The notes under the pieces: model-generated
What the model was told of the DNA's origin: nothing
Databases searched by the model: none
What the model saw: the letters and a program-made list of their open reading frames with translations, nothing else
Assembly (NCBI RefSeq): GCF_002251365.1
Contig: NZ_NPJH01000053.1
Coordinates: 1-64,000 of the forward strand
DNA: 64,000 nt
Direction of reading: 5' to 3'
Source of the DNA: Prevotella sp. P3-122
GTDB taxonomy: Bacteria; Bacteroidota; Bacteroidia; Bacteroidales; Bacteroidaceae
Translations under genes and position numbers: made by a program
Shown here: in pieces, positions 50,385-60,505 of the stretch
How the letters are laid out: every line of letters starts with the position of its first letter
Position numbering within the stretch: position 1 is the first letter of the stretch

Positions 50385-51377
50385 TTACTCCTTGTCCAGT
50401 TTATACTTTGAAATATCAGTTCCAAACGAAAGATTCAGACCCTCGAGCAAATCATCAAGCTCTGAGAGCGATTTCTTACCGAAGTTACGGAACTTAAGAA
50501 GGTCGGTCTTGTTGAACTGTACCAGATCACCAAGAGTCTCGACATCAGCAGCCTTCAAGCAGTTGAGAGCACGAACACTAAGGTTCATGTCTACAAGCTT
50601 GGTCTTGAGAAGCTGACGCATGTGCAGTACCTCCTCATCGAACTCCTGATTGGTCTCCTCGTCATGATTCTCAATTGTAATCTTCTCGTCGGAGAACAAC
50701 ATGAAGTGATAAATCAGTATCTTTGCGGCCTCCTTCAAGGCATCCTTCGGGTGAATGGAACCATCCGTAGTGATTTCCATAACGAGCTTGTCGTAGTCGG
50801 TCTTCTGTTCAACACGATAAGGCTCTACGGAATACTTCACATTGCGGATTGGGGTGTAGATTGAATCGATTGGAAGCACGTTGACATCGGTGCAGAAATC
50901 ACGATTCTCGTCAGAGGAAACATAACCACGTCCCTTGTTGATAGTAAGATCAATCTGCAACGAAGCCTTTGCATCTAAATGACAAATCACCAAATCAGGG
51001 TTTAACACTTCAAATCCAGTCAGATACTTATTAATATCACCTGCTTTGAATTCGGTGGAATTCTCTACGGAGATAGTGACTTTCTCGTTCTCGAATTCTT
51101 CTACTACTTGCTTGAATCGCACTTGCTTGAGATTCAAGATGATGTTTGTGACATCTTCCTTTACACCTGGCACTGAGGAGAACTCATGCTCCACACCACC
51201 TATGCGGATGGTGTTGATGGCATAACCCTCAAGCGATGAAAGGAGGATGCGGCGTAGAGCGTTGCCAATGGTAACGCCAAAGCCGGGCTCAAGAGGACGA
51301 AACTCGAACTTGCCGAACTTGTCATTAGCCTCAAGCATCACAACTTTATCGGGTTTTTGAAATGCTAATATCGCCAT
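50385..51377 (-). CDS. rpoA: DNA-directed RNA polymerase alpha subunit
   Basis: A 330-residue subunit that nucleates polymerase assembly. The N-terminal domain has [26 protein letters not shown]; a linker is followed by the C-terminal domain (about 255-315) [21 protein letters not shown] and [19 protein letters not shown], which contacts DNA and activators. Full length, in the usual place between rpsD and rplQ. Confidence 0.98.
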   Translation of the reverse strand: MAILAFQKPDKVVMLEANDKFGKFEFRPLEPGFGVTIGNALRRILLSSLEGYAINTIRIGGVEHEFSSVPGVKEDVTNIILNLKQVRFKQVVEEFENEKVTISVENSTEFKAGDINKYLTGFEVLNPDLVICHLDAKASLQIDLTINKGRGYVSSDENRDFCTDVNVLPIDSIYTPIRNVKYSVEPYRVEQKTDYDKLVMEITTDGSIHPKDALKEAAKILIYHFMLFSDEKITIENHDEETNQEFDEEVLHMRQLLKTKLVDMNLSVRALNCLKAADVETLGDLVQFNKTDLLKFRNFGKKSLSELDDLLEGLNLSFGTDISKYKLDKE

Positions 51378-51389
51378 TAATTTAATGAT

Positions 51390-51998
51390 TTACTGTTTAG
51401 AATACAACTCAACGATTAACTGCTCCTTGATGTTCTCAGGAATATCAGCGCGCTCTGGCTTGTGCAGGAACTTACCGCTCTTGCTGTTCTCGTCCCACTC
51501 AATCCATGGATACTTGCTGTGGTTGAAACCTGCGAGCGCTGCCTCAATAACCTCAAGAGACTTAGCCTTCTCGCGAACACCAACAATCTGACCAGGCTTT
51601 ACAGAGTAAGAAGGGATGTTAACTACCTGTCCATCTACAACAATGTGCTTGTGGCTTACGAGCTGACGTGCAGCTGCACGAGTTGGTGCAAGACCAAGAC
51701 GGAATACTACATTGTCAAGACGGCTCTCGAGATTCTGAAGAAGAACCTCACCGGTAATACCATCAGACTTTGCTGCTGCCTCAAACATGTTGCGGAACTG
51801 ACGCTCCAAAACACCGTATGTGTACTTAGCCTTCTGCTTCTCAGCGAGCTGTGCGCCATACTCAGATACCTTGCGACGACGGTTGTTGCCGTGCTGGCCA
51901 GGAGGATAGTTACGCTTTGCCAATACCTTATCTGCGCCGAAAATTGGTTCACCAAAACGACGCGCAATCTTAGACTTTGGACCTATATATCTTGCCAT
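51390..51998 (-). CDS. rpsD: 30S ribosomal protein S4
   Basis: A 202-residue primary 16S rRNA-binding protein. The N-terminus [17 protein letters not shown] is followed by the S4 domain (about 92-155): [34 protein letters not shown]. It lacks the zinc cysteine cluster of some S4 forms. S4 is a known autogenous regulator of the alpha operon in some bacteria; no binding site was identified here. Confidence 0.97.
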   Translation of the reverse strand: MARYIGPKSKIARRFGEPIFGADKVLAKRNYPPGQHGNNRRRKVSEYGAQLAEKQKAKYTYGVLERQFRNMFEAAAKSDGITGEVLLQNLESRLDNVVFRLGLAPTRAAARQLVSHKHIVVDGQVVNIPSYSVKPGQIVGVREKAKSLEVIEAALAGFNHSKYPWIEWDENSKSGKFLHKPERADIPENIKEQLIVELYSKQ

Positions 51999-52038
51999 AA
52001 TAATAAATGCTATTTAATCTATTGTATCTGTTGAATTA

Positions 52039-52428
52039 TTATACACGACGACGCTTTGGAGGACGGCAACCGTTGTGTGGCAATGGAGTAACGTCTATAA
52101 TCTCGGTAACTTCGATGCCTGCACCATGAATGGCACGGATTGCGCTCTCACGACCGTTGCCCGGACCCTTCACGTATGCCTTAACCTTACGCAAGCCAAG
52201 GTCGAAAGCAACCTTTGCGCAATCCTCTGCGGCCATCTGGGCTGCGTAGGGAGTGTTCTTCTTAGAACCACGGAATCCCATCTTACCGGCAGAAGACCAA
52301 GAGATAACCTGACCCTCGCTGTTTGCAAGTGATACAATGATGTTATTGAACGAGCTGTGAACATGCAACTGTCCCAGAGCGTCAACTCTTACATTTCTTT
52401 TCTTAGATGCTGCTGTTTTCTTTGCCAT
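52039..52428 (-). CDS. rpsK: 30S ribosomal protein S11
   Basis: A 129-residue platform protein of the small subunit. Motifs: [47 protein letters not shown] and [21 protein letters not shown], ending [13 protein letters not shown]. It contains the AIRAI...G(I/V)EV segment common to the family. It lies between rpsM and rpsD. Confidence 0.97.
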   Translation of the reverse strand: MAKKTAASKKRNVRVDALGQLHVHSSFNNIIVSLANSEGQVISWSSAGKMGFRGSKKNTPYAAQMAAEDCAKVAFDLGLRKVKAYVKGPGNGRESAIRAIHGAGIEVTEIIDVTPLPHNGCRPPKRRRV

Positions 52429-52447
52429 AATTAATTTCCTCCCTTAA

Positions 52448-52828
52448 TTACTTAGTAGCCTTCTTCTTATTAGCAACAGTCTTCTTCTTTCCCTTACGGG
52501 TACGAGCATTGTTCTTAGTGCTCTGGCCACGAACAGGAAGACCATTACGATGTCTAACACCACGGTAGCAACCAATATCCATCAAACGCTTGATGTTCAT
52601 CTGGATCTCTGAACGGAGATCACCTTCTACCTTGAATTCAGCGCCGATAATTTCACGGATCTTGGCTGCCTGGTCGTCTGTCCACTCGTTGACCTTGAGG
52701 TCACGGCTCACGCCGGCTTTATCCAATATCTTTGCTGAACTACTTCGACCAATACCATAGATATAGGTCAATGCGATTTCGCCACGCTTATTCTGGGGCA
52801 AATCTACTCCAACAATTCTTATTGCCAT
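52448..52828 (-). CDS. rpsM: 30S ribosomal protein S13
   Basis: A 126-residue head protein of the small subunit: [34 protein letters not shown], then [33 protein letters not shown] and a Lys-rich tail. A promoter-like element lies 56 bases upstream, so it may head a separate alpha transcript. Confidence 0.97.
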   Translation of the reverse strand: MAIRIVGVDLPQNKRGEIALTYIYGIGRSSSAKILDKAGVSRDLKVNEWTDDQAAKIREIIGAEFKVEGDLRSEIQMNIKRLMDIGCYRGVRHRNGLPVRGQSTKNNARTRKGKKKTVANKKKATK

Positions 52829-52884
52829 TTGTTGATTGAATAAATAATTTAAGTATAAAATGTCATTTTGCGCTAAAAAGCATG

Positions 52885-52920
52885 CAAAGGTAAGAAAAAT
52901 ATATGTAATTCCTTACCTTT
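52885..52920 (-). promoter_or_regulatory. Internal promoter element with a 9-bp inverted repeat before rpsM
   Basis: TACCTTTG on the minus strand (52892-52885) sits within an inverted repeat, AAAGGTAAG at 52886-52894 and CTTACCTTT at 52912-52920. It lies in the gap between rpmJ and rpsM. The structure could end the spc transcript or control an internal start. Confidence 0.55.
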
Positions 52921-52934
52921 TACGCTTTTTTAAC

Positions 52935-53051
52935 TTAACCCTGTCTTAGTTTGAACTTAGGGTTCTTCTTGTTGATAACGAAAAGGCGACCCTTGCGACG
53001 TACTATCTTGCAATCGGGTGTGCGCTTCTTTAATGATGCTCTTGTCTTCAT
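52935..53051 (-). CDS. rpmJ: 50S ribosomal protein L36
   Basis: A 38-residue protein starting [17 protein letters not shown] and ending NPKFKLRQG. Only one cysteine of the zinc-binding set is present, so this is the zinc-free form, as expected in Bacteroidales. It lies between infA and rpsM as in other members of the group. Confidence 0.95.
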   Translation of the reverse strand: MKTRASLKKRTPDCKIVRRKGRLFVINKKNPKFKLRQG

Positions 53052-53064
53052 GATCTATATGATA

Positions 53065-53283
53065 TTATTTGTATCTAAACACTATTCGGCCCTTTGTCAA
53101 GTCATATGGACTCATCTCTACCTTAACCTTATCTCCTGGGAGAATCTTTATGTAGTGCATTCTCATCTTACCCGAAATGTGAGCGATAATCTGCACTCCA
53201 TTCTCAAGTTCTACACGGAACATGGCATTGGAGAGACTCTCAACTATTGTACCGTCTTGTTCTATTGCTGATTGCTTTGCCAT
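53065..53283 (-). CDS. infA: Translation initiation factor IF-1
   Basis: A 72-residue S1/OB-fold protein that binds the A site of the small subunit. Motifs: [22 protein letters not shown] and [33 protein letters not shown]. It begins 3 bases after map, whose stop precedes it. Standard length. Confidence 0.97.
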   Translation of the reverse strand: MAKQSAIEQDGTIVESLSNAMFRVELENGVQIIAHISGKMRMHYIKILPGDKVKVEMSPYDLTKGRIVFRYK

Positions 53284-53286
53284 AAA

Positions 53287-54081
53287 TTATTGTTGTTCAA
53301 AGTTTTCTATTTCATCAAACGAAGATAATATCTCGGCCTTGCCATTGCGGACTGCGACCGTATGCTCGAAATGCGCTGCAGCCTTGAAATCACGGGTTAT
53401 GATACCCCACTTGTCAGGCAACATCCAAACTTCTCGAGTACCAAGCGTAATCATTGGCTCTATGGCTATGCACATTCCAGACTTGAGGAGTAAACCACTA
53501 CCAAACTTACCATAGTTAGGTATTGAGGGTTCCTCATGCATCTTGCGCCCAATTCCATGGCCTGTCAACTCACGAACTACACCATAATGATGTGACTCGC
53601 AATGATGTTGGACCGCAGCGCCAATGTCTCCGACATGCTTACCAGCTACTGCCTGTTCTATACCTTTATATAATGACTCCTTAGTTACCTTTAGAAGCTG
53701 ACGAATCTCTGGTTTGACCTCACCGACGCAGAAGGTATAACAGCTGTCGCCATTGAAACCCTCAAGCTCGGTTCCACAGTCAATGGAAATGATGTCGCCT
53801 TCCTTTAGGACCACCTTGTCACTCGGAATACCATGGACTACCACAGCATTTACAGAGGTACAGATACTCGCGGGGAAAGACCCTCCAAATGGATTAGGGA
53901 AATTCTTAAACGTCGGGATAGCCCCATGGTCACGTATGAACTCTTCCGCAATATGATCCAGTTGAAGGGTCGTTACACCTGGTCGTATATGCTTAGCTAA
54001 TTCTGCGAGGGTAGAACCGACAAGTCGGTTCGCCCTACGCATAAGGTCTATTTCATCTTCCGTCTTCAGAAATATACTCAT
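53287..54081 (-). CDS. map: Methionine aminopeptidase, type I
   Basis: A 264-residue metalloenzyme that removes the N-terminal methionine from new proteins. The five metal ligands lie in SIDCGTELEGFNGDSCYTF (two Asp), GHGIGRKMHEEPSIPNYG (His), AIEPMITLG (Glu) and FEHTVAVRNG (Glu). It lies between secY and infA, 14 bases after secY, in the same operon. Confidence 0.97.
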   Translation of the reverse strand: MSIFLKTEDEIDLMRRANRLVGSTLAELAKHIRPGVTTLQLDHIAEEFIRDHGAIPTFKNFPNPFGGSFPASICTSVNAVVVHGIPSDKVVLKEGDIISIDCGTELEGFNGDSCYTFCVGEVKPEIRQLLKVTKESLYKGIEQAVAGKHVGDIGAAVQHHCESHHYGVVRELTGHGIGRKMHEEPSIPNYGKFGSGLLLKSGMCIAIEPMITLGTREVWMLPDKWGIITRDFKAAAHFEHTVAVRNGKAEILSSFDEIENFEQQ

Positions 54082-54095
54082 TCCCTCAGACCAAA

Positions 54096-55433
54096 TTAAT
54101 ATGCGGCCATGGCACCGCCACGTGTGTGGCCAGAATTGAGAAGTCCGTCATAATGACGCATAAGCAAATGACTCTCAATCTGCTGCAAAGTGTCAATAAC
54201 CACACCAACAAGAATCAGCAGTGAAGTACCACCAAAGAACTGTGCGAAACCCTGCTGGACATCAAGAAGACCTGCAAGAGCCGGCATCACAGCTATGAAA
54301 GCGATGAACAGAGAGCCCGGGAGGGTAATTCTTGACATTACAGTATCAATATACTCAGCAGTGTCCTTACCTGGCTTGATGCCGGGAATGAAACCGTTAT
54401 TGCGCTTCATATCCTCTGCCATCTGCGTAGGATTCAAGGTGATTGCTGTATAGAAATAGGTGAAAGCAATAATCAGCACTACATATACAGCATTGTACAG
54501 GAAGCTACGGTTGTCGAGCAGCGACTGAACAACCCATGAGGCACTCTCACTCTGGTAGCGTACAAAAGCCAAAGGAATGAACATCAAAGCCTGAGCAAAG
54601 ATGATAGGCATAACATTGGCTGCAAACAGCTTCAATGGAATGTACTGACGGGCACCTCCATATTGCTTGTTTCCGACAAGACGCTTGGCATACTGAACTG
54701 GCACCTTGCGAACGCCCTGCACCAAGAGGATGGAAGCACAGACTACAGCATAAAGGATAAGTATCTCAGCCACAAACATGATAAGACCACCACCAGAGAT
54801 GGCGTTCAGGCGTGAGCTGAATTCTTGAACGAAAGACTGAGGCAGACGTGCAATGATACCTATCATAATGATGAGTGAGACTCCATTTCCTACTCCCTTG
54901 TCAGTGATACGCTCTCCAAGCCAAAGGATGAACATGCTACCAGCTGCAAGGATGATTGTTGCAGGGAACATGAATGCTGTCCAAGAAATGCCTGAAGCCA
55001 AGGCCTGAGAGGCCTGGAACTTCAGGTTTATGAGATAACTCGGAGCCTGGAACAGAAGAATACCTACTGTCAAGGCACGGGTATACCAGTTGATTTTCTT
55101 GCGACCGCTCTCTCCTTCACGCTGCATCTTCTGGAAGTAAGGTACAGCAACAGCGAGAAGCTGCATCACGATGGAAGCTGAGATGTAAGGCATGATTCCA
55201 AGCGCAAAGATTGACGCATTGGAAAATGCACCACCAGAGAACATGTCCAGCAGCGACATAAGACCGCCAGCAGTTTGCGACTGAAGGTTTTCCAACTTGG
55301 CAGGATTGATGCCAGGAAGCACCACAAACGAGCCGAAACGGTAGATAGCCGTAAACAGGATGGTGATGAGGAGTCGCTGACGCAAATCCTCAACCTTCCA
55401 ACAGTTCTTTAGTGTCTCAATAAACTTTTTCAT
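54096..55433 (-). CDS. secY: Protein translocase subunit SecY
   Basis: A 445-residue channel of the general secretion machinery with about ten transmembrane helices. Motifs: RLLITILFTAIYRFGSFVVLPGI, SASIVMQLLAVAVPYFQK, TDKGVGNGVSLIIMIGI, and QVRKVPVQYAKRLVG-like VPVQYAKR in cytoplasmic loop 4. It begins 4 bases after rplO. The window's signal-peptide proteins depend on it. Confidence 0.97.
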   Translation of the reverse strand: MKKFIETLKNCWKVEDLRQRLLITILFTAIYRFGSFVVLPGINPAKLENLQSQTAGGLMSLLDMFSGGAFSNASIFALGIMPYISASIVMQLLAVAVPYFQKMQREGESGRKKINWYTRALTVGILLFQAPSYLINLKFQASQALASGISWTAFMFPATIILAAGSMFILWLGERITDKGVGNGVSLIIMIGIIARLPQSFVQEFSSRLNAISGGGLIMFVAEILILYAVVCASILLVQGVRKVPVQYAKRLVGNKQYGGARQYIPLKLFAANVMPIIFAQALMFIPLAFVRYQSESASWVVQSLLDNRSFLYNAVYVVLIIAFTYFYTAITLNPTQMAEDMKRNNGFIPGIKPGKDTAEYIDTVMSRITLPGSLFIAFIAVMPALAGLLDVQQGFAQFFGGTSLLILVGVVIDTLQQIESHLLMRHYDGLLNSGHTRGGAMAAY

Positions 55434-55437
55434 CTAC

Positions 55438-55884
55438 TTAGATAATTGTTGCGTTACCACCCAGAGCCTTGATAGCCTCTTCTGCAGACTTTGAGAACTT
55501 GTTAGCCTCAACGTCAATCTTCAGAGTAAGCTGGCCGTTGCCAAGAATCTTAACAAGCTGCTTGTTGTCTACCAGACCTGCTGCTACAAGCTCTGCTATG
55601 CCGATCTTTGTATATCCCTTTGCTTCTGCAAGAGACTGAAGAGCAGACAAGTTAACAGGACAATACTCCTTGTGGTTGATATTCTTGAAGCCACCCTTCG
55701 GAACACGGCGCTGCAGAGGCATCTGACCACCTTCGAAACCTATCTTTCTCTTATAACCAGAACGAGCCTTAGCACCCTTGTGTCCACGAGTAGAAGTACC
55801 ACCGAGTCCAGAACCTGGACCACGACCGATACGACGGCGAGAGTGTGTAGAGCCAGCAGCTGGTTTCAAATTGCTTAATTTCAT
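55438..55884 (-). CDS. rplO: 50S ribosomal protein L15
   Basis: A 148-residue protein with the family start MKLSNLKPAAGSTHSRRRIG, the glycine-rich GRGPGSGLGGTSTRGHKGAKAR, and FEGGQMPLQRRVPKGGF. The C-terminal L15/L18e fold ends in IKALGGNATII. It sits between rpmD and secY. Confidence 0.97.
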   Translation of the reverse strand: MKLSNLKPAAGSTHSRRRIGRGPGSGLGGTSTRGHKGAKARSGYKRKIGFEGGQMPLQRRVPKGGFKNINHKEYCPVNLSALQSLAEAKGYTKIGIAELVAAGLVDNKQLVKILGNGQLTLKIDVEANKFSKSAEEAIKALGGNATII

Positions 55885-55907
55885 AATTACACTGAATTTA
55901 AAGATTA

Positions 55908-56084
55908 TTATTCAACTACCTTTACCAAATGGTGAACCTTACGGATCATACCACGTGCGCTCGGGGTATCCTCAACCTCAACAACCTGAGAAATCTTATG
56001 AAGTCCAAGTGCCTGAAGAGTACGCTTCTGGTCGATAGGAGCACCAATCTTGCTCTTTATTTGCTGAATTTTAATTGTTGCCAT
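55908..56084 (-). CDS. rpmD: 50S ribosomal protein L30
   Basis: A 58-residue protein starting MATIKIQQIKSKIGAP and ending MIRKVHHLVKVVE. It has RQKRTLQALGLHKI, the central helix of the family. It lies between rpsE and rplO as expected. Confidence 0.95.
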   Translation of the reverse strand: MATIKIQQIKSKIGAPIDQKRTLQALGLHKISQVVEVEDTPSARGMIRKVHHLVKVVE

Positions 56085-56098
56085 ACTTCTACCTCCAA

Positions 56099-56611
56099 TT
56101 AACCGTTAAACACTCTGTCCATACTGATACCGCGCTCACCTGCTATTGTGTATGCATCACGCATCTGAGACAAAGCGGCGATAGTAGCTTTCACAAGGTT
56201 GTGTGCGTTGGAAGAACCTTTCGACTTTGCGATAACGTCCTTAACACCTACACTCTCAAGAACAGCACGCATAGCACCACCAGCCTTAAGACCGGTACCG
56301 GCAGCAGCGGGCTTGAGGAGTACCTGGGCACCACCATAGGAAACCTCTACCTCATGAGGTACAGTACCCTTGAGTACAGGAACCTTAACAAGATTCTTCT
56401 TTGCAGCCTCAGTACCCTTAGAGATGGCAGCTGTTACTTCACCAGCCTTACCAAGACCGTAACCGATAACACCGTTACCGTCTCCAACAACGACGATAGC
56501 AGCGAATGTAAAGGTACGACCACCCTTTGTAACCTTAGTTACACGGTTGATGGCTACCAAGCGATCCTTCAATTCAGCGTCACTATTAACTTTAACTTTA
56601 TTCATTGCCAT
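56099..56611 (-). CDS. rpsE: 30S ribosomal protein S5
   Basis: A 170-residue protein involved in decoding accuracy. Motifs: [42 protein letters not shown] and [26 protein letters not shown]. Two ATGs (residues 1 and 3) could serve as start; the first is given. Standard operon position. Confidence 0.97.
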   Translation of the reverse strand: MAMNKVKVNSDAELKDRLVAINRVTKVTKGGRTFTFAAIVVVGDGNGVIGYGLGKAGEVTAAISKGTEAAKKNLVKVPVLKGTVPHEVEVSYGGAQVLLKPAAAGTGLKAGGAMRAVLESVGVKDVIAKSKGSSNAHNLVKATIAALSQMRDAYTIAGERGISMDRVFNG

Positions 56612-56620
56612 AATCGTATA

Positions 56621-56965
56621 TTAGAATTTAAGTCCACCTTCACGTGCACCGTCAGCGAGTGACTGTACACGACCATGATAGAGATAACCGTTACGGTCGA
56701 AAACAACCTCAGAGATACCAGCGGCAAGAGCCTTCTCAGCAATGAGGAGACCCACCTTCTTAGCCTGCTCAGACTTGTTCATCTTCTCGAGACCGAGTGA
56801 AGAAGCAGCAGCGAGAGTTGTACCAACCTTGTCATTAATAACCTGAGCGTAAATCTGCTTGTTAGAACGGAATACGCTGAGACGTGGGCGTTCTGCAGTA
56901 CCAACAACTTTTTTGCGAATGCGGAACTTTATCTTAATTCGTCTTTCTATTTTACTTACTGTCAT
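56621..56965 (-). CDS. rplR: 50S ribosomal protein L18
   Basis: A 114-residue 5S rRNA-binding protein starting [20 protein letters not shown], with [19 protein letters not shown] and [24 protein letters not shown]. An upstream in-frame ATG at 57133 would run into rplF and encodes nothing like L18, so the start is 56965, 22 bases after rplF. Confidence 0.97.
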   Translation of the reverse strand: MTVSKIERRIKIKFRIRKKVVGTAERPRLSVFRSNKQIYAQVINDKVGTTLAAASSLGLEKMNKSEQAKKVGLLIAEKALAAGISEVVFDRNGYLYHGRVQSLADGAREGGLKF

Positions 56966-56987
56966 AATCGTAAATCTTTTAATAAAA

Positions 56988-57560
56988 TTACTTAGCTGAA
57001 GCTGACTTACCAGACTTTCTGCGGATGACCTCACCCTTGAACAGGATACCCTTACCCTTGTAAGGCTCAGGCATACGGAAAGAACGAATTTTTGCACAGA
57101 TGAGTCCAAGCAACTGCTTGTCGCATGACTCAAGCGTAATTATTGGGTTCTGGTTTCTCTCAGACTTTGTCTCAACCTTAACCTCCTTCGGAAGCTCGAT
57201 GAAGATAGGATGTGTGTAACCGAGTGAGAACTCAACCAAGTTGCCCTGGTTAGAAACACGGTAACCTACACCTACAAGCTCGAGTACCTTAGTATAGCCC
57301 TGGCTAACACCAACAACCATGTTGTTTACAAGCGAGCGGTACAAGCCATGGAAAGCCTGCTTCTGCTTGATGTTTACAGGACTGTTCTCGTCAATCTCAA
57401 ATGTTATCTGACCATCAGCGAAATTGTACTTGATAGAAGGATCAATCCACTGTGACAACTCACCCTTCGGGCCCTTAACATTAACTACATGGGTATTGTT
57501 GTCGTAGTTAACAGTTACACCAGCTGGTACGCTAATTGGCAATTTACCTATTCTTGACAT
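56988..57560 (-). CDS. rplF: 50S ribosomal protein L6
   Basis: A 190-residue protein made of two similar halves: [29 protein letters not shown], then [25 protein letters not shown] and the RNA-binding C-terminus [15 protein letters not shown]. Start at 57560 (MSRIG) rather than 57575 because MSRIG is the family start. Confidence 0.97.
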   Translation of the reverse strand: MSRIGKLPISVPAGVTVNYDNNTHVVNVKGPKGELSQWIDPSIKYNFADGQITFEIDENSPVNIKQKQAFHGLYRSLVNNMVVGVSQGYTKVLELVGVGYRVSNQGNLVEFSLGYTHPIFIELPKEVKVETKSERNQNPIITLESCDKQLLGLICAKIRSFRMPEPYKGKGILFKGEVIRRKSGKSASAK

Positions 57561-57575
57561 ATTCAAATCCTCCAA

Positions 57576-57971
57576 TTAATAAACATAGCAAAGAACCTCA
57601 CCACCAATCTTAAGGTCGGCAGCCTCTTTGTCTGTCATTACACCTTGGGACGTAGATATGATAGCAATACCAAGTCCGTTAATAACTCGTGGCATGTCCT
57701 TATAACCTGTGTACTTACGAAGACCAGGAGTGGAAACACGCTTTAAACCCTTGATGGCGTTCTGCCTTGTTACAGGGTTGTACTTCAGGGCAACCTTAAT
57801 AGTACCCTGAGGGCCATCCTCGATGAACTTGTAGTTCAGGATGTAGCCCTTGTCGAAGAGGATCTTAGTGATCTCTTTCTTCAAGTTAGACGCAGGAACT
57901 TCAACAACACGGTGATTAGCCATGATTGCGTTTCTGAGTCGTGTCAGATAATCTGCTATTGGATCTGTCAT
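57576..57971 (-). CDS. rpsH: 30S ribosomal protein S8
   Basis: A 131-residue protein starting MTDPIADYLTRLRNA, with FIEDGPQGTIKVALKY and the C-terminal STSQGVMTDKEAADLKIGGEVLCYV that binds helix 21 of 16S rRNA. S8 represses the spc operon in E. coli; no such site is recognised here. Confidence 0.97.
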   Translation of the reverse strand: MTDPIADYLTRLRNAIMANHRVVEVPASNLKKEITKILFDKGYILNYKFIEDGPQGTIKVALKYNPVTRQNAIKGLKRVSTPGLRKYTGYKDMPRVINGLGIAIISTSQGVMTDKEAADLKIGGEVLCYVY

Positions 57972-58028
57972 AAAAAAAAGTTTAATTAATCGGGCCTACC
58001 CCGACAATATTAAATAATATACTTATAA

Positions 58029-58331
58029 TTACCAGCTTGCTTTCTTTACTCCAGGGATGAGACCTGCAGAAGCCATCTCGCGGAACTGGATACGAGAGAG
58101 ACCGAACTGGCGGATGTAGCCTTTTGGACGTCCGGTGATCTTGCAACGGTTGTGCAGACGTATCGGGTTAGCGTTCTTTGGGATAGCCTGAAGCTTACGA
58201 GCAGCCTCGTAAGCCTCAGCAGGATCCTGAGCAGTAGCTATAATCTTCTTCAGAGCTGCGCGCTTTTCAGCGTAACGAGCTACAAGCTTTGCACGCTTTA
58301 CCTCGCGAGCTTTCATTGATTCCTTTGCCAT
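58029..58331 (-). CDS. rpsN: 30S ribosomal protein S14
   Basis: A 100-residue long-form S14 without the zinc CxxC pairs: [28 protein letters not shown] start, then [22 protein letters not shown] and [25 protein letters not shown]. The long zinc-independent form is usual for Bacteroidota. Confidence 0.96.
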   Translation of the reverse strand: MAKESMKAREVKRAKLVARYAEKRAALKKIIATAQDPAEAYEAARKLQAIPKNANPIRLHNRCKITGRPKGYIRQFGLSRIQFREMASAGLIPGVKKASW

Positions 58332-58336
58332 ATCTC

Positions 58337-58891
58337 TTAATCCTTTTTAGCGTTCTTGAATGGAAGTCCGAAACCTTTCAGAAGAGCATAACCCTCCTCA
58401 TCGGTCTTTGCGCTTGTCACGAAAGTGATGTTCATACCTTGGATGCGGTCAATCTGGTCAAGGTTGATTTCCGGGAAGATAATCTGCTCAGAAATACCAA
58501 GAGTGTAGTTTCCGCGTCCGTCAAACTTGCTCTCGATACCCTTGAAGTCACGGATACGTGGGAGGGCAATGCGAACGAGCTTCTCGAGGAACTCATACAT
58601 GCGCTCACGACGCAGTGTAACCATGACGCCGATTGGCATCTTCTTACGGAGCTTGAAGTTGGCGATGTCCTTACGGGAATAAGTAGCGACAGCCTTCTGA
58701 CCTGTGATAGAGGAAATCTCATTGATTGCCACATCGATGATCTTCTTATCCTGTGTAGCATCACCGAGACCCTGGTTGATTACAATCTTCTTCAAGACAG
58801 GAATCTGCATTGATGAAGAATAGTTGAACTGCTTCTGCAGTGAAGGAGCGATAGTCTCCTTGTATACCTTCTTTAACTGTGCTGTATCCAT
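58337..58891 (-). CDS. rplE: 50S ribosomal protein L5
   Basis: A 184-residue 5S rRNA-binding protein: [53 protein letters not shown] and [17 protein letters not shown]. Its start overlaps the rplX stop by one base (58891), so translation is coupled. Confidence 0.97.
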   Translation of the reverse strand: MDTAQLKKVYKETIAPSLQKQFNYSSSMQIPVLKKIVINQGLGDATQDKKIIDVAINEISSITGQKAVATYSRKDIANFKLRKKMPIGVMVTLRRERMYEFLEKLVRIALPRIRDFKGIESKFDGRGNYTLGISEQIIFPEINLDQIDRIQGMNITFVTSAKTDEEGYALLKGFGLPFKNAKKD

Positions 58892-59208
58892 TACTTGATC
58901 TCCTCCCCAGACTTTTTAGCGATGCGTATTATCTTCTTACCCTCGCGCTTGATAGCGACACGAGTAGCCTTACCACTCTTTGGGTCAATGAGGCTCAAGT
59001 TGGAAATGTGAATAGGAGCCTCCTGCTTGATGATGCCACCCTGCGGGTTCTTGGCTGATGGCTTTGCGCTCTTAGATACAATGTTGATACCCTCAACAAT
59101 AGCGCGTTCGTCCTTTACCAAGACCTTGAGCACCTTACCGGTCTTGCCCTTATCCGAGCCTGCCAAAACGATTACTGTATCGTCTTTTCTGATATGTAAC
59201 TTACTCAT
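58891..59208 (-). CDS. rplX: 50S ribosomal protein L24
   Basis: A 105-residue assembly protein with a KOW motif: [52 protein letters not shown], and [15 protein letters not shown]. Standard length. Confidence 0.96.
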   Translation of the reverse strand: MSKLHIRKDDTVIVLAGSDKGKTGKVLKVLVKDERAIVEGINIVSKSAKPSAKNPQGGIIKQEAPIHISNLSLIDPKSGKATRVAIKREGKKIIRIAKKSGEEIK

Positions 59209-59227
59209 TACTTGTTGTTGTTAAAAA

Positions 59228-59593
59228 TTAGAGAACCTCAGGTGCCAAAGAAACAACCTTCATGTTGACTGCACGGAGCTCACGAGCAACAGGGCCGAAG
59301 ATACGGCTACCACGAAGTTCGCCAGCATTGTTGAGCAGCACACAAGCATTGTCATCGAAACGGATATAAGAACCATCAGGACGACGGATTTCCTTCTTTG
59401 TGCGAACTATCAAAGCCTTAGATACTGCACCCTTTTTCAAATCACTTGATGGGATAACGTTCTTGACAGCAACGACAATAACGTCACCAACACTTGCATA
59501 ACGACGGCGTGTGCCTCCGAGCACGCGGATGCAAAGAGCCTCACGTGCGCCGCTGTTATCACATACTGTAAGTCTTGATTCTGCCTGTATCAT
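59228..59593 (-). CDS. rplN: 50S ribosomal protein L14
   Basis: A 121-residue interface protein: [41 protein letters not shown], then [28 protein letters not shown] and [10 protein letters not shown]. It lies 2 bases after rpsQ. Confidence 0.97.
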   Translation of the reverse strand: MIQAESRLTVCDNSGAREALCIRVLGGTRRRYASVGDVIVVAVKNVIPSSDLKKGAVSKALIVRTKKEIRRPDGSYIRFDDNACVLLNNAGELRGSRIFGPVARELRAVNMKVVSLAPEVL

Positions 59594-59595
59594 AA

Positions 59596-59862
59596 TTACT
59601 TAGCTTTTTCAACGATTTGTACTAATCTCCACCTCTTAGTCTTTGAAAGAGGACGTGTCTCCATAATCTGAACGGTATCGCCGAGGTTTGCCTCATTGTT
59701 CTCGTCATGGGCATGGTATTTCTTTGTCTTCTGTACAAATTTACCATAAATCGGGTGCTTCTCCTTGAACTTAGCAGCAATAACAATGGTTTTATCCATC
59801 TTGTTACTGATAACGACACCCTGTCTTACTTTTCTTAAATTCCTTGTTTCCATCTGAACCAT
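59596..59862 (-). CDS. rpsQ: 30S ribosomal protein S17
   Basis: An 88-residue OB-fold protein: [22 protein letters not shown], then [40 protein letters not shown]. The ATG at 59862 or the one three codons later may be used; both follow rpmC closely. Confidence 0.96.
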   Translation of the reverse strand: MVQMETRNLRKVRQGVVISNKMDKTIVIAAKFKEKHPIYGKFVQKTKKYHAHDENNEANLGDTVQIMETRPLSKTKRWRLVQIVEKAK

Positions 59863-59864
59863 TG

Positions 59865-60059
59865 TTATTTGTTAAGTTCTCTTTGACGAAGTTCTGTATT
59901 CATACGAGCGATGTCTCGACGAGTCTTCTTAATCACTGATGGATCAGCAAGAGGAGAAATGTTATGATTGAGTTTCTTCTGTACCAACTCTGCCTTAGCA
60001 TTCTCAAGCTTCTCTACCAAGTCCTTGGTTTCAAGCTCCTTTATTTCATTAATCTTCAT
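59865..60059 (-). CDS. rpmC: 50S ribosomal protein L29
   Basis: A 64-residue helical protein near the exit tunnel: [20 protein letters not shown], then [29 protein letters not shown]. It lies 2 bases after rplP and 2 bases before rpsQ. Confidence 0.96.
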   Translation of the reverse strand: MKINEIKELETKDLVEKLENAKAELVQKKLNHNISPLADPSVIKKTRRDIARMNTELRQRELNK

Positions 60060-60061
60060 AA

Positions 60062-60490
60062 TTAAGCGTTTTTATCGAAATCACGACGTACGACAAACTT
60101 TGTTTTAACAGGCAGTTTCTGCGCTGCGAGACGAAGAGCCTCCTTAGCGATATCGAAACTTACACCTTCTACTTCGAAGAGGATACGTCCTGGAGTTACA
60201 GGAGCGACCCAACCTGCGGGGTCTCCCTTACCTTTACCCATTCGGACATCAGCAGGCTTGCGTGTAATAGGCTTATCCGGGAAAATACGGATCCAAACCT
60301 GACCCTCGCGCTGCATGTAGCGGTTTACAGCGACACGCGCTGCCTCTATCTGGCGGCTGTCGATCCATTTTGCCTCAAGTGTCTTGATGCCGAAGGAACC
60401 GAATGCCAGCTGTGTACCTCTGTGGGCGTTGCCTTTATTGCCGCGTCCGTCTTGAGGTCTTCTATATTTTACTCTTTTTGGCTGTAACAT
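60062..60490 (-). CDS. rplP: 50S ribosomal protein L16
   Basis: A 142-residue protein at the tRNA A site: [65 protein letters not shown] and [22 protein letters not shown]. Standard position after rpsC. Confidence 0.97.
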   Translation of the reverse strand: MLQPKRVKYRRPQDGRGNKGNAHRGTQLAFGSFGIKTLEAKWIDSRQIEAARVAVNRYMQREGQVWIRIFPDKPITRKPADVRMGKGKGDPAGWVAPVTPGRILFEVEGVSFDIAKEALRLAAQKLPVKTKFVVRRDFDKNA

Positions 60491-60505
60491 TGTAGCTTCT
60501 TACTT

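Noticed and set aside
56966..57133. Upstream extension of rplR by 56 residues
   Set aside because: It overlaps rplF, has no similarity to L18, and MTVSKIERR is the expected start of the family.
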